Shown: positions 34,351 through 42,619, counted from the first letter of the stretch. The stretch is DNA of 64,000 nucleotides from Hymenobacter gelipurpurascens (GCF_900187375.1 NZ_FYEW01000001.1:930001-994000); one strand, 5' to 3'. The notes: generated by a model not told the origin, from the sequence alone. A program made the numbers and translations.

Positions 34351-36048
34351 ATGCGTGTTTTTCTCTGGCTTTGCCTGTGTCTTATCCTTCCTTCGTATTC
34401 CCTCGCTCAACAACTCTCCCTCACCGGCCGCATCCTCGACGAGCATACTAAGGCGGCTGTTCCCTTCGCTTCCATTGGTATTCGCAGCACCGCGCTGGGT
34501 ACGGTGGCTGATGCGCTAGGCCACTTCCGCTTCTCCATTCCCGCTAAAAACTCGTCTGACTCTCTGCTGATTTCCTGCGTGGGCTACCAGATGCGCGCCG
34601 TGCCGGTGTCAGCATTCCTAGGCCACTCCCCAGATATCAGGCTAGTGCCAGTTGGCGTGCAGCTGGCCGCCGTGACGGTGCGGCCCGGCAAGGTGAAAAC
34701 CAAAATGTTCGGGCGTACCGGCAGCTCAACGCTCATGGGTGCCAACCTCTACACCGAGCCCAATCTGGTGGATGATGGCCTAGCGAAAGAACAAGGCACC
34801 ATTCTGTCGATTGATCCGGAATGCTTGCTTCAGGATTTCAACTTTCACGTGGCCTTCAATCGGTTCAAGTCGGTCCGGTTTAGGCTGAATATCTATAGCG
34901 TGAAAGGTGGCCTACCCGACCATTCCTTGCTGACGCAGGACATTCAGGTGGAAGTGACGCAGCCGCGCGGTTGGGTAAAAGTAGATTTGCGCCCCTATCA
35001 TATCTATCTCGAAGGTCATAAGGAAATAGCCGTAACACTGCAATGGCTGCAAAGTGAGGCCATTGAAGGCCAGCAGAAAGCCTTTGGGGTTTCTGCCGTA
35101 CCGATGCCAGGCCATCAAGTGCTTTCCCGCAATAAAAGCCAGGACCAATGGCGCGTACTGCCATCATCCAATCTTAGCTTCTACCTCACAGCCGATTCTT
35201 ATCGAAGCACAGGCCACTCAGAGCCCAAGTCCGCCACTAGTGCCGAGTCGCTGCTACCCGATAGTCTGCGCTACCTGCGGTATCTAGCAGCCCAGGTCCC
35301 CACCCTTTCTAACCCGCAGCGCTACGGCAATAACCCGGCCGTTGGCCACTATGTGGCGGTAAAGGGCGCCCGGCTCTACTATGAGCGCTACGGCCACGGC
35401 GAGCCGCTGCTGCTGCTCCACGGCAACGGCCAGTCTATTGCGGCCTTTCAGGAGCAGATCGGAGAGCTGGCGAAGCATTTTGATGTCATTGCCGTGGATA
35501 CTCGCGCCCAGGGCAAAAGCCAGGACCAAACCACTACCGATTTCACCTACGACCTGTTTGCCGAGGATATGCGCCAGCTACTGGACTCGTTGCACCTGCG
35601 CCACGTGCACGTGCTAGGTTGGAGCGACGGCGGCAACACAGCCTTAAAGCTGGCCCTAAAATACCCCGCTTACGTGAACCGCCTGGCCATCATGGGCGCC
35701 AACCTTTTCCCTACACCGCAGGCCATCGAGCCCGATTTTCTGGCCCTGCTGCGCAAACAGCTACAGCATGAATCCGTGGCCAACCCGCCTGACACTAACC
35801 GCTTGCGCCTGCTGCGCTTGTTGCTGCAGGAACCTCAGATGAGCTTTCAGGAGCTTCGGAATCTGGCAGCACCTACCTTGGTAATGGCAGGCCAGCACGA
35901 CCTGGTTCTGGAACCACATACCCGCGCTTTAGCGAAAGCGCTGCCCAACGGTCAGCTAGCTATTTTTTCGGGCGCCACGCATTACGCCCCCCAGGAAGTG
36001 CCCACCGACTTCAATAAAGCAGTGCTGCAGTTCCTGCGCAAGCCCTAG
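34351..36048 (+). CDS. Secreted CarboxypepD-like domain fused to alpha/beta-hydrolase
   Basis: 565 residues: signal peptide (1-19), CarboxypepD_reg-like beta domain (about 21-110; LSLTGRILDEHTKAAVPFASI, GYQMRAVPV), a middle region of unknown type (about 120-300), and an alpha/beta-hydrolase (about 333-565) with oxyanion HGNG (357-360) and a full triad: Ser425 (GWSDGG), Asp517 (QHDLVLE), His544 (ATHYAP). The first domain usually precedes TonB barrels, so its joining to a hydrolase is uncommon. Probably a surface or periplasmic esterase/peptidase; the substrate is unknown. The stop TAG is part of a TAGGCCACC motif. Confidence 0.85.
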   Translation: MRVFLWLCLCLILPSYSLAQQLSLTGRILDEHTKAAVPFASIGIRSTALGTVADALGHFRFSIPAKNSSDSLLISCVGYQMRAVPVSAFLGHSPDIRLVPVGVQLAAVTVRPGKVKTKMFGRTGSSTLMGANLYTEPNLVDDGLAKEQGTILSIDPECLLQDFNFHVAFNRFKSVRFRLNIYSVKGGLPDHSLLTQDIQVEVTQPRGWVKVDLRPYHIYLEGHKEIAVTLQWLQSEAIEGQQKAFGVSAVPMPGHQVLSRNKSQDQWRVLPSSNLSFYLTADSYRSTGHSEPKSATSAESLLPDSLRYLRYLAAQVPTLSNPQRYGNNPAVGHYVAVKGARLYYERYGHGEPLLLLHGNGQSIAAFQEQIGELAKHFDVIAVDTRAQGKSQDQTTTDFTYDLFAEDMRQLLDSLHLRHVHVLGWSDGGNTALKLALKYPAYVNRLAIMGANLFPTPQAIEPDFLALLRKQLQHESVANPPDTNRLRLLRLLLQEPQMSFQELRNLAAPTLVMAGQHDLVLEPHTRALAKALPNGQLAIFSGATHYAPQEVPTDFNKAVLQFLRKP

Positions 36049-36081
36049 GCCACCTGCTGCCCGCGGCAGAACCCAACTGGC

Positions 36082-36360
36082 CTACAACTGTACCAGCGTC
36101 ACTTCGTCGCGGGTGAAATCAATGCGGCTCTTTTCTACAGGGCCACGGCACACCACCACGCGCGGCGGTGTTAGTTTACCTTTGCGGCCGGCTTCAATTT
36201 CGGCCTCCCCAATGACCTCTACCGTGGTCAAGGCTTCCCCATTTATCCGCAGTTCCCACTTGCCCGGCTTCACAGTGCCCGTAAAGTGGCCTACGAGGAA
36301 GGTTTCTTTCGGCGACATCGGGATGATATCGAGAAGTTGGATAGCGGGTGCTGCAGTCAT
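36082..36360 (-). CDS. Small conserved-looking protein, unknown
   Basis: 92 residues, no signal or helix. The sequence alternates in beta-strand fashion (KETFLVGHFTGTVKPGKWELRINGE, RVVVCRGPVEKSRIDFTRDEVTLVQL) and looks like a small beta-barrel, possibly of the EF-Tu domain 2 kind. Codon use is like its neighbours and the frame is clean, so I think it is real. It lies 77 bp from the RES toxin gene, on the same strand. Confidence 0.55.
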   Translation of the reverse strand: MTAAPAIQLLDIIPMSPKETFLVGHFTGTVKPGKWELRINGEALTTVEVIGEAEIEAGRKGKLTPPRVVVCRGPVEKSRIDFTRDEVTLVQL

Positions 36361-36436
36361 GAAATCAAGAGAAAAGAAATAACAGAAGGGCCGTAGTAGG
36401 GCGATAAATCAGGAAGGGTTATCCCTACCGGTTGGT

Positions 36437-36892
36437 TTACTCTTCAGCCTTTATCCGGGCGTCAAAGCTGAATGCCTCGCGCCCCACTATCTGAATACGC
36501 TTGAAATCGGGGTGGCGGCTGTGCAGGATGTAGTTGCTTTCCTGCGGCACAATGGACGAAGGCACCCGCAGCACCGCCGAACTGCGCTGGGTGTACCAGG
36601 CGGCTCCCAAGGGCTGGCACACGGCGTAGCGGCTGGCCTTTTCCCAGTTCGGGGGCAACCGGCCTAGGGCAATTTCTTCCACCAACAGGTCATCCGGCAC
36701 GTCAATCACCAACACCCGAAATTGGTCGTTGAGGCCTTCTCCACTCCTATGCACTACATTTTCTAGGCAGGCGAGGGCGCGGGAAGAAGCCGCGTATATC
36801 ACGAACTGATTCTGATAATTCCAGCGCCCCCGGTAGCCTGAGGCAAATAGGTCGTCGGCGTACTTTGCCAGGCAGATACGGTATACCAGCAT
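36437..36892 (-). CDS. RES-domain toxin of a RES/Xre toxin-antitoxin pair
   Basis: 151 residues, RES fold. Family toxins split or use NAD+ and stop growth. Seen: MLVYRICLAKYADDLFASG at the start (the R-x-x-x-xxY region), the glycine-aromatic YRGRWNYQ, the conserved Ser-Glu segment AASSRALACLENVVH, and PSSIVPQESNYILHSRHPDF near the end, the usual RES close. The frame is open to 36919, overlapping the antitoxin, but ATG 36892 gives a 4-bp gap after the antitoxin stop. Antitoxin first, toxin second, as is normal for this type. Confidence 0.9.
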   Translation of the reverse strand: MLVYRICLAKYADDLFASGYRGRWNYQNQFVIYAASSRALACLENVVHRSGEGLNDQFRVLVIDVPDDLLVEEIALGRLPPNWEKASRYAVCQPLGAAWYTQRSSAVLRVPSSIVPQESNYILHSRHPDFKRIQIVGREAFSFDARIKAEE

Positions 36893-36896
36893 AGGC

Positions 36897-37358
36897 CTAC
36901 GACAGGTCGCCGTAGGCAATACGGGTCAGCTCTTCGGTCACCAAGTCTATGCCGCCGCTGGTTTCCAGCAGGCGGAGTGGCACTTCCTGGTCGAGGCCGT
37001 GGGCGGGCTTATCCAGCCAGCGCAGAAACGCCGGCGCTTCGCCGAATACCTCCAGGCCCAGGTTGTAGAGGCTGATGATTTTCAGTGTCTTCTCGCTGCT
37101 GGCGGCACTGAGGGTTTTCTTCTCCTGCGAGTACGTCCGAAGGGTTTTTGTGGAAAGCTCGTAAATGGCTTCCAGCTCATTGGCCTGCAGATGAAAGGCT
37201 TCTGCCACTTCAAACGCCGCCGCAGCGGGCACCCCTTTGCGGGCTTCCATTACCAAGGCAAATGCATCCTGCCCAGCCTGTCCCCACGCCGCCCACTTCT
37301 TACGGAGTGCGGCAGGCATACTAGCGGTAGTTTTCGGGTGTTGAGCAGTGGCAGCCAT
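36897..37358 (-). CDS. Xre/MbcA/ParS-type antitoxin (DUF2384 C-domain)
   Basis: 153 residues: an N-terminal helical DNA-binding region (about 20-85; FEVAEAFHLQANELEAIYELSTKTLRTYSQEKKTLS) and a C-terminal ParS/MbcA toxin-binding domain (about 88-153; SLYNLGLEVFGEAPAFLRWLDKPAHGLDQEVPLRLLETSGGIDLVTEEL). It should neutralise the RES toxin and repress the operon. Two identical palindromes lie just upstream. Confidence 0.92.
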   Translation of the reverse strand: MAATAQHPKTTASMPAALRKKWAAWGQAGQDAFALVMEARKGVPAAAAFEVAEAFHLQANELEAIYELSTKTLRTYSQEKKTLSAASSEKTLKIISLYNLGLEVFGEAPAFLRWLDKPAHGLDQEVPLRLLETSGGIDLVTEELTRIAYGDLS

Positions 37359-37387
37359 AGGTGTGGTAGTTTGACAAATCGAACTTA

Positions 37388-37422
37388 AGGAAATTTTTCC
37401 TGATAACGAGGAAATTTTTCCT
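37388..37422. promoter_or_regulatory. Doubled operator of the RES/Xre operon
   Basis: Two identical 14-bp near-palindromes AGGAAATTTTTCCT at 37388-37401 and 37409-37422, start to start 21 bp (two helix turns), 30 bp before the antitoxin ATG. This is the expected shape of an autoregulated toxin-antitoxin operator. Seen directly; binding is inferred. Confidence 0.8.
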
Positions 37423-37462
37423 TTGGTTCTACTTCTCCTTGACTGTCACCTCAGCCTAACCT

Positions 37463-37946
37463 CTACCTCTTCTGCTTAACGGGAATCCAGATTTCCTCTT
37501 CCGAGGAGGGGTCGTTGTTCTTGTATTTGGGGCCCAGAATTTCAAAATACAATCGGTCATCTAGTACATATTCGGACGCTGGCAGCCAGCTGGCGAATAT
37601 GTACTAGATGACCGATTGTATCCGTATTGAGCCCTCGATAGAAGAAAACAGCGTATTGGCCCGCCGGAATAATCATCGGTTCCATCCCAGCAGGTAGCGA
37701 GCCAAATTCAGCCACTTCTATGCCGGCCCACTTTTCAAATTCAGTAGATGGGTTAAAACCAGTGAAAAAGCCCAACGGATAGTACTGCATAGAATACAGG
37801 TCCGGACTTACTATCTGCTGAATTTCGTGGCGCTGGGGCATAAAGCTCTTCCACAGCTGCCCCGTGCGGTCATCAGCAAAAGACATTCGTACTCTTTTGC
37901 CGACTATCCTTTTCGCTTCTATTACCTCTATTCTGGGTTGCTGCAT
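37463..37946 (-). pseudogene. GyrI-like (AraC effector-binding fold) gene, broken by a local inverted copy
   Basis: From ATG 37946 the frame gives a good GyrI-like protein (QQPRIEVIEAKRIVGKRV, WKSFMPQRHEIQQIV, PAGQYAVFFYRGLNTDT), then turns to nonsense and stops at 37557. The correct C-terminus is in another frame: YIFASWLPASEYVLDDR, FEILGPKYKNNDP, EEEIWIPVK, stop at 37463. Total length is 484 nt, not a multiple of three. The break coincides with a perfect 28-bp inverted repeat (37547-37574 with 37594-37621): the end segment has been copied in reverse over the bases before it, adding a stop and a frameshift. Confidence 0.85.
37547..37621. repeat. Perfect 28-bp inverted repeat inside the GyrI-like pseudogene
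   Basis: Arms 37547-37574 and 37594-37621 are fully complementary. The 19-nt spacer itself holds GCTGGC-A-GCCAGC. The innermost bases (TACATATTCG against CGAATATGTA) also fit the normal protein frame (YIF and SEYV), so a short natural quasi-palindrome was probably there first and was extended. Confidence 0.93.
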
Positions 37947-37965
37947 AACGACGGGGCACAGTAAA

Positions 37966-39042
37966 CTACAGGCCCACCACCGCATGCAATGGCACGGGGT
38001 GCAGAATCAGCCACACCAATTCCCGCAGAATCTCGCCGTCGGTCATGGAGCCGCTGTCGATGCCTTTGCTTTGGGCGTCGGCGCGGCGGATGAGGTGCAC
38101 GATGTCGCGGGTGCGCGGGAAGTCAAATACTTTTAGGCCGGTCTGGTAGTCGCGGCGGGCATAGGTGCTTACTAGGCCTATGCGCTTCCAGTCGGCCTCG
38201 GTGGGGTTGGGCATCTGGTGCAGCGCCAGTAGCCGCGAGAAGTAATTGAACAGCAGCGTCAGGTTCGGGATGAGCGGGTTGTTCTTGGGGTTGGCCTCGA
38301 AGTACAGCAGAATGCGGTTGGCCTTGAGCACATCGCGCCGAATAAGGGCGCTCTGCAGCTCGAAGATGTTGTACTCCTTACTGATGCCCACCATGCGCTG
38401 CACCAGGTCCTCGTCAATAGCGTGGCCGGGCAGCAGGTTAATCAGCATCTTGTCTACCTCATTGGTCAGACGGCCCAGCTCCGCCCCGATGTACTCGGCC
38501 AGCATGTTGGTGGCCTGGGGCGTAATCTGCTGGCCTTTTGAGCGTACGTAGTTGCTGAGCCAGGGCACCACCTGGTTATCATAAAGCTTTTTGCTGGTGA
38601 GCAGCACCGTACCGGCCGGCGCGGGGTTGCTCTTGTCGCCGGTGAGCAGCTTACCAAGCTTCTTGCGGGCATCAAGGGTCTTGTGCTTGTAGCAGAACAC
38701 CAGCACCGTGCTTTGCAGCGGATTTTTTAGGTAGGCCTCCAGAAACGGCCACGACTTTTCCGCCTCCAGATCGGCTACGGCCTGCGCTTCTTTTACAATA
38801 ACCACCGAGCGTTCCGCCATCATCGGGAAGCGCTTGGCCTGGCCCAAGATGCCGGCTACATCGGTATCCTTGCCGTAGAGAACCACTTGGTTGAAGCCCT
38901 TCTCGTGCTCCTGCAACACGTTTTTCTCCAGCAGTTCGGCTACCAGATCAATATAGTAGGGCTCCTCCCCTTGCAAAAAGTACACGGGCGCAAACTGCCG
39001 CTGCTGGAGTTGCTTCAGTATCTCGTCGGCGGTGAGGGTCAC
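37966..39042 (-). CDS. holA: HolA: DNA polymerase III delta subunit
   Basis: About 358 residues. Clamp-loader wrench subunit. Domain I shows FAPVYFLQGEEPYYIDLVAELL (the conserved Y-x-x-x-GEE), FNQVVLYGKDTD, FPMMAERSVVIVKEA; then domain II and the C-terminal collar helices (IIRRDVLKANRIL-like region, LLFNYFSRLLALHQM). The only in-frame ATG is at 39114, in non-conserved repeat sequence; homologs begin at TLTADEIL, so the start is most likely GTG 39042, right after a TTCAC repeat tract. Confidence 0.92.
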   Translation of the reverse strand: MTLTADEILKQLQQRQFAPVYFLQGEEPYYIDLVAELLEKNVLQEHEKGFNQVVLYGKDTDVAGILGQAKRFPMMAERSVVIVKEAQAVADLEAEKSWPFLEAYLKNPLQSTVLVFCYKHKTLDARKKLGKLLTGDKSNPAPAGTVLLTSKKLYDNQVVPWLSNYVRSKGQQITPQATNMLAEYIGAELGRLTNEVDKMLINLLPGHAIDEDLVQRMVGISKEYNIFELQSALIRRDVLKANRILLYFEANPKNNPLIPNLTLLFNYFSRLLALHQMPNPTEADWKRIGLVSTYARRDYQTGLKVFDFPRTRDIVHLIRRADAQSKGIDSGSMTDGEILRELVWLILHPVPLHAVVGL

Positions 39043-39044
39043 GG

Positions 39045-39096
39045 AGGGGAAGTTGTGAAAGGTGACTGGTGAAAGGTGCAGTGATGACAACGGCCG
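39045..39096. repeat. TTCAC/GTGAA short-period repeat before holA
   Basis: Plus-strand units AAGTTGTGAAAGGTGACTGGTGAAAGG-type (three GTGA units, each 7-9 bp apart). On the holA coding strand these are TTCAC units that lead into the GTG start. A matching tract lies before tyrS (39205-39228) in the other direction. Confidence 0.6.
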
Positions 39097-39122
39097 TTTC
39101 GCCAATGCCTGCAACTCTTCTA

Positions 39123-39151
39123 CAAATGTACCACAGCCCTTTCTACCTTTG
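39123..39151. promoter_or_regulatory. Divergent promoter pair for holA and tyrS
   Basis: TACATTTG on the minus strand (39130-39123) and TACCTTTG on the plus strand (39144-39151) are both exact TAnnTTTG -7 boxes, only 13 bp apart. The first faces holA and the second tyrS. Confidence 0.6.
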
Positions 39152-39204
39152 CACCACTATTCTGTGAGTTGCCGGGAGCTCAACCAGTACTTTCGGCCTC
39201 ACAA

Positions 39205-39228
39205 CTCCACAACTTCACAACTTCACTC
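39205..39228. repeat. TTCAC short-period repeat before tyrS
   Basis: Plus-strand units CACAACTC, CACAACTT, CACAACTT, CACTC, period 8, ending exactly at the TTG start of tyrS. Orientation relative to the gene is the same as before exbD, holA and trmB. Confidence 0.65.
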
Positions 39229-40527
39229 TTGGACCTAATAGAAGAACTTCGCTGGCGCGGGATGTTTCACGACATGATGCCCGGCACCGATGAGCATTTG
39301 CGCCAAAACGCCCCTATCACCGGCTACATCGGCTTCGACCCGACGGCGCCGTCGTTGCATATCGGCAACCTGGCTACCATTATGCTGCTGGTGCACCTGC
39401 AGCGCGCCGGCCACCGCCCATTGGCCCTGGTAGGCGGCGCCACTGGCATGATCGGTGACCCCTCGGGTAAGTCGGCGGAGCGGAACCTGCTGGATGAAGA
39501 GGCGCTGCGCCGCAACCAAGCCGGTATTCAGGCCCAGCTGGAGAAGTTCCTAGACTTCTCGGAGGGGCCAACCGGCGCCAAAGTGGTTAACAACTACGAC
39601 TGGTTCAAGGAGTTCGGCTTCCTGCAGTTCCTGCGCGAAGTGGGCAAGCACCTCACCGTGAACTACATGATGGCCAAGGATTCGGTGAAGCGCCGCATCA
39701 GTGGCAACGATGAAACCGGCGCCGAGGGTATCAGCTACACCGAGTTCAGCTACCAGCTCCTGCAGGGCTACGACTTCTTCCACCTCTACAAAGAGCTAGG
39801 CACCACCCTGCAAATGGGCGCCAGCGACCAGTGGGGCAACATCACGACCGGTACCGAGCTGATCCGGCGTATGAGCGGTGGCGAAGGCAAGGCGTATGCC
39901 CTCACCGGCCAGCTCATCACGAAGGCTGATGGCACCAAGTACGGCAAGAGCGAAACCGGCACCGTGTGGCTCGACCCCACCATGACCTCGCCCTACCAGT
40001 TCTACCAGTTCTTCCTGAACGCCGCCGATGCCGACGTGCCACGCCTGATCCGCGTATTTACGCTGCTAGGCCAGTCAGAGATTGAAGCGCTGGAAGCCGA
40101 GCACGCCCAAGCACCCCACCTGCGCATCCTGCAGAAAGCCCTGGCCAAAGACGTAACCATCCGGGTGCACTCGGAGCAGGCCTACGAAGCCGCGCTGGAA
40201 GCCTCACAGGTACTGTTTGGCGGCGGTGCCCTCAGCAGCCTCGACGAGGCCACATTGCTGGACGTTTTCGCGGGTGTGCCGCACGTAGAGGTGCCGCGCG
40301 AGCAACTGAGTGGCCTAGGCGTCATCAGCCTCATCAGCGACGTGACGGGCGGCGCCATCTTCCCTTCCAAGGGCGAAGCGCGCAAAAACATTCAGAACGG
40401 CGGCGTAAGTCTCAACCGCGAAAAGGCCACTCTGGAGCAGGAAGCCACTTCGGTGCCGCTGCTGCTGGATAAGTACATAGTGGCTCAGAAAGGCAAGAAG
40501 AACTTTTACCTCATCAAGATCGTGTAG
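39229..40527 (+). CDS. tyrS: TyrS: tyrosyl-tRNA synthetase
   Basis: 432 residues, class I. Seen: [20 protein letters not shown] (HIGN signature), [17 protein letters not shown], the tyrosine-binding [27 protein letters not shown], and the KMSKS-like [20 protein letters not shown]-terminal S4 RNA-binding domain (about 365-432; [29 protein letters not shown]). Homologs start [12 protein letters not shown], so the start is TTG 39229; no ATG is available before Met of RWRGM. The stop TAG lies in TAGGCCAG, and a terminator follows. Confidence 0.96.
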   Translation: MDLIEELRWRGMFHDMMPGTDEHLRQNAPITGYIGFDPTAPSLHIGNLATIMLLVHLQRAGHRPLALVGGATGMIGDPSGKSAERNLLDEEALRRNQAGIQAQLEKFLDFSEGPTGAKVVNNYDWFKEFGFLQFLREVGKHLTVNYMMAKDSVKRRISGNDETGAEGISYTEFSYQLLQGYDFFHLYKELGTTLQMGASDQWGNITTGTELIRRMSGGEGKAYALTGQLITKADGTKYGKSETGTVWLDPTMTSPYQFYQFFLNAADADVPRLIRVFTLLGQSEIEALEAEHAQAPHLRILQKALAKDVTIRVHSEQAYEAALEASQVLFGGGALSSLDEATLLDVFAGVPHVEVPREQLSGLGVISLISDVTGGAIFPSKGEARKNIQNGGVSLNREKATLEQEATSVPLLLDKYIVAQKGKKNFYLIKIV

Positions 40528-40550
40528 GCCAGTAGCCACCGTCTTAAAAG

Positions 40551-40585
40551 AAAGAGGCCCTGTCGATAACCGACAGGGCCTCTTT
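40551..40585. terminator. Terminator after tyrS (bidirectional)
   Basis: Perfect 15-bp stem (40551-40565 with 40571-40585), 5-nt loop, A-run before and T-run after. It can serve tyrS (plus) and the convergent histone-H1-like gene (minus). Confidence 0.88.
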
Positions 40586-40619
40586 TGTAGACAGGAGCCA
40601 CGCAGAGCGTGGCGTCTGA

Positions 40620-40880
40620 TTACTTCTTTTTAGCTGGAGCAGCTTTCTTAGCAGCAGCTGGAGCAGCTTTCTTAGCAGCAGGAGCTGCTTTAGCGTCGCC
40701 AGCACCAGCGGTGTTTTTGGCGTTCTGCACTTCCGTGCGAATAGTCTGGGCCATGTTCTTCAGTTCCTGCATGCCTTTGCGCACGCGGGTACCAGCAGCC
40801 GAGTTGTTCTTGTCGTAGAACTTTTCGAAGTCGGCTTCGAGCGACATTACGAGGTCCTTCAGTTGGCTAAAATTGCTCAT
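40620..40880 (-). CDS. Histone H1/Hc1-like DNA-binding protein
   Basis: 86 residues. N-terminal helical part (MSNFSQLKDLVMSLEADFEKFYDKN, GTRVRKGMQELKNMAQTIR) and a Lys/Ala/Pro tail with repeats AAPAAKKAAPAAAKKAAPAKKK-like, as in eukaryotic H1 tails and chlamydial Hc1. Proteins of this type are common and abundant in Bacteroidota and coat or compact DNA. Normal length for the group. Stands alone. Confidence 0.88.
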   Translation of the reverse strand: MSNFSQLKDLVMSLEADFEKFYDKNNSAAGTRVRKGMQELKNMAQTIRTEVQNAKNTAGAGDAKAAPAAKKAAPAAAKKAAPAKKK

Positions 40881-41069
40881 TTGGGAGGGGTTGTATGGTG
40901 TGGAAAAATGTGTTTAACCGGCCCTAATATACAGGGATTTCAAATACAAGCAACAGCGCAAGTTTTTTTCTAAACCGCCCCTACGGCCTTGGATAAGGCT
41001 TTTTTGCTTTTATCCTCCAACGCACAATGCCCCCAACTCGTTACCCCGACTTCGAAAAGTACCAAAAGT

Positions 41070-41101
41070 AAAAGCCAGACGCTGTTCAGCATCTGGCTTT
41101 T
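41070..41101 (-). terminator. Terminator after the AONS gene
   Basis: 10-bp perfect stem AAAAGCCAGA/TCTGGCTTTT (41070-41079 with 41092-41101). On the minus strand a T-rich tail (CTTTTAC) follows. It is 26 bp after the stop at 41127. Confidence 0.82.
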
Positions 41102-41126
41102 GCACTTAGCTAAGTAGGAAAGTGGC

Positions 41127-42371
41127 CTACTGCAGAACTGGTGATTCTGATTTTGAATAAAGTCCTTTATCTAGCTTGTCTGCCACTACCTCAAAGGCCT
41201 TAATGGTCATATCCACGTCATCCAGCGAGTGCACAGCCGTAGGAATCAGACGGAGCATGATTACCCCCTTGGGCACTACCGGATACACCACGATAGAGCA
41301 GAAAATACCGTGATTCTCACGTAGATCGAAGGTTATCTGGGTTGCGTCCGTCAATTGGCCCTTCAGCAACACGGGCGTTACGGGAGAAGTTGTGGTGCCA
41401 ATATTGAGACCTTTTTCGCGTAGGCCACTTTGCAGGGCCCGTACTACGGTCCAGAGGTTTTCTTTCAGCTCTGGCTGGGTACGGAGCAGCTCCAAACGCT
41501 TTAAAGCGCCTACCACAAGCGTCATGGGCAAGCTTTTCGCGAAAATCTGGCTACGCATGTTGTAGCGCAAATATTCAATTACGTTCTCGGGCCCGGCCAC
41601 GAACGCACCGATGCTGGCCATACTCTTCGCAAACGTCGAAAAATATAGATCAATGCCGTCCTGAATACCTTGTTCTTCGCCTGTTCCGGCGCCTGTAGCG
41701 CCCATTGTGCCGAAGCCATGGGCATCATCAACGAACAAACGGAACTCATATTTATCCTTCAGCGCTACCACGCCCCGCAGGTCGCCCTGGTTGCCCGACA
41801 TGCCAAATACGCCTTCCGTAATCACGAGAATACCGCCGCCGGTTTCGTCGGTGATGCGCTTGGCGCGCTCCAGCTGCTTCTCTAGGCTGGCCATGTCGTT
41901 GTGCACGTACACGAAGCGCTTGCCCGCGTGCAGGCGCACGCCATCAATGATGCAGGCATGGGACTCGGCGTCGTACACAATCACGTCGTGGCGGCCTACC
42001 ATGGCATCGATAATCGATACTACACCCTGGTAGCCGAAGTTGAGCAGCATACAGTCGGGCTTCTGCACGAACTCAGCCAGCTCATTCTCCAGCTGCTCGT
42101 GCAGGTTGGAGTTGCCGGACATCATACGGGCGCCCATGGGCAGAGCCATTCCAAACTCGGCAGCACCTTCGGCATCAGCCTTGCGCACTTCGGGGTGGTT
42201 GGCCAGGCCCAGGTAGTTGTTCAGGCTCCAGGTGAGTACCTCTTTGCCGCGAAAAATCATGCGCGGCTTAATCTCGCCTTCTAGCTTAGGAAATGCGAAA
42301 TAGCCGTGGGCGTAATGCGAATGGCTGCCCAGGGGGCCGCGGTTCGCGGCAATCTTTTCGAAAAGATCCAC
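41127..42371 (-). CDS. Alpha-oxoamine synthase family PLP enzyme (serine palmitoyltransferase / KBL-like)
   Basis: 414 residues, fold type I. Seen: LTWSLNNYLGLANHPEVRKAD, MGARMMSGNSNLHEQLE, NFGYQGVVSIIDAMVG, ESHACIIDGVRL, VDDAHGFGTMGATGAGTGEEQG and the PLP lysine in FSTFAKSMASIGAFVAGPE. The family joins an acyl-CoA to an amino acid with loss of CO2: serine palmitoyltransferase (sphingolipids), KBL (glycine) or biotin synthesis. In Bacteroidota this subgroup is often linked to sphingolipids, but the exact substrate is not fixed by sequence. Divergent from accC. Confidence 0.85.
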   Translation of the reverse strand: MDLFEKIAANRGPLGSHSHYAHGYFAFPKLEGEIKPRMIFRGKEVLTWSLNNYLGLANHPEVRKADAEGAAEFGMALPMGARMMSGNSNLHEQLENELAEFVQKPDCMLLNFGYQGVVSIIDAMVGRHDVIVYDAESHACIIDGVRLHAGKRFVYVHNDMASLEKQLERAKRITDETGGGILVITEGVFGMSGNQGDLRGVVALKDKYEFRLFVDDAHGFGTMGATGAGTGEEQGIQDGIDLYFSTFAKSMASIGAFVAGPENVIEYLRYNMRSQIFAKSLPMTLVVGALKRLELLRTQPELKENLWTVVRALQSGLREKGLNIGTTTSPVTPVLLKGQLTDATQITFDLRENHGIFCSIVVYPVVPKGVIMLRLIPTAVHSLDDVDMTIKAFEVVADKLDKGLYSKSESPVLQ

Positions 42372-42438
42372 GAGGGAACAGATTAAAAGTGAAAGAAAGC
42401 GGGTGGTTATATAGTGGGGTTAACTCCCGCGCTATGTA

Positions 42439-42464
42439 CAAAGTTATGGCAATCCGCAAAGGTA
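42439..42464 (-). promoter_or_regulatory. Tandem TAnnTTTG boxes for the AONS gene
   Basis: TAACTTTG (42446-42439) and TACCTTTG (42464-42457) on the minus strand, 68-86 bp before the ATG. A third TACCTTTG lies at 42557-42550. Two or three start points are possible. Confidence 0.45.
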
Positions 42465-42619
42465 GCCGCTGGCAGGCAGGCATCCAACCTTCTACGAATT
42501 GGATGCGCCCGTTTTTCAGTGCGCCCGGAATGGCGTTTCTTTGATGATGCAAAGGTACTTCTTCCGCGCCAGTCGCAGGCAGATGCCCCTTTGCCACCTC
42601 CCACCCTCTGCCCCCAACT

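Noticed and set aside
37557..37985. Intact 142-residue protein at the GyrI-like locus
   Set aside because: The last part is a nonsense read of the inverted copy; the true C-terminus lies in another frame, so it is a pseudogene.
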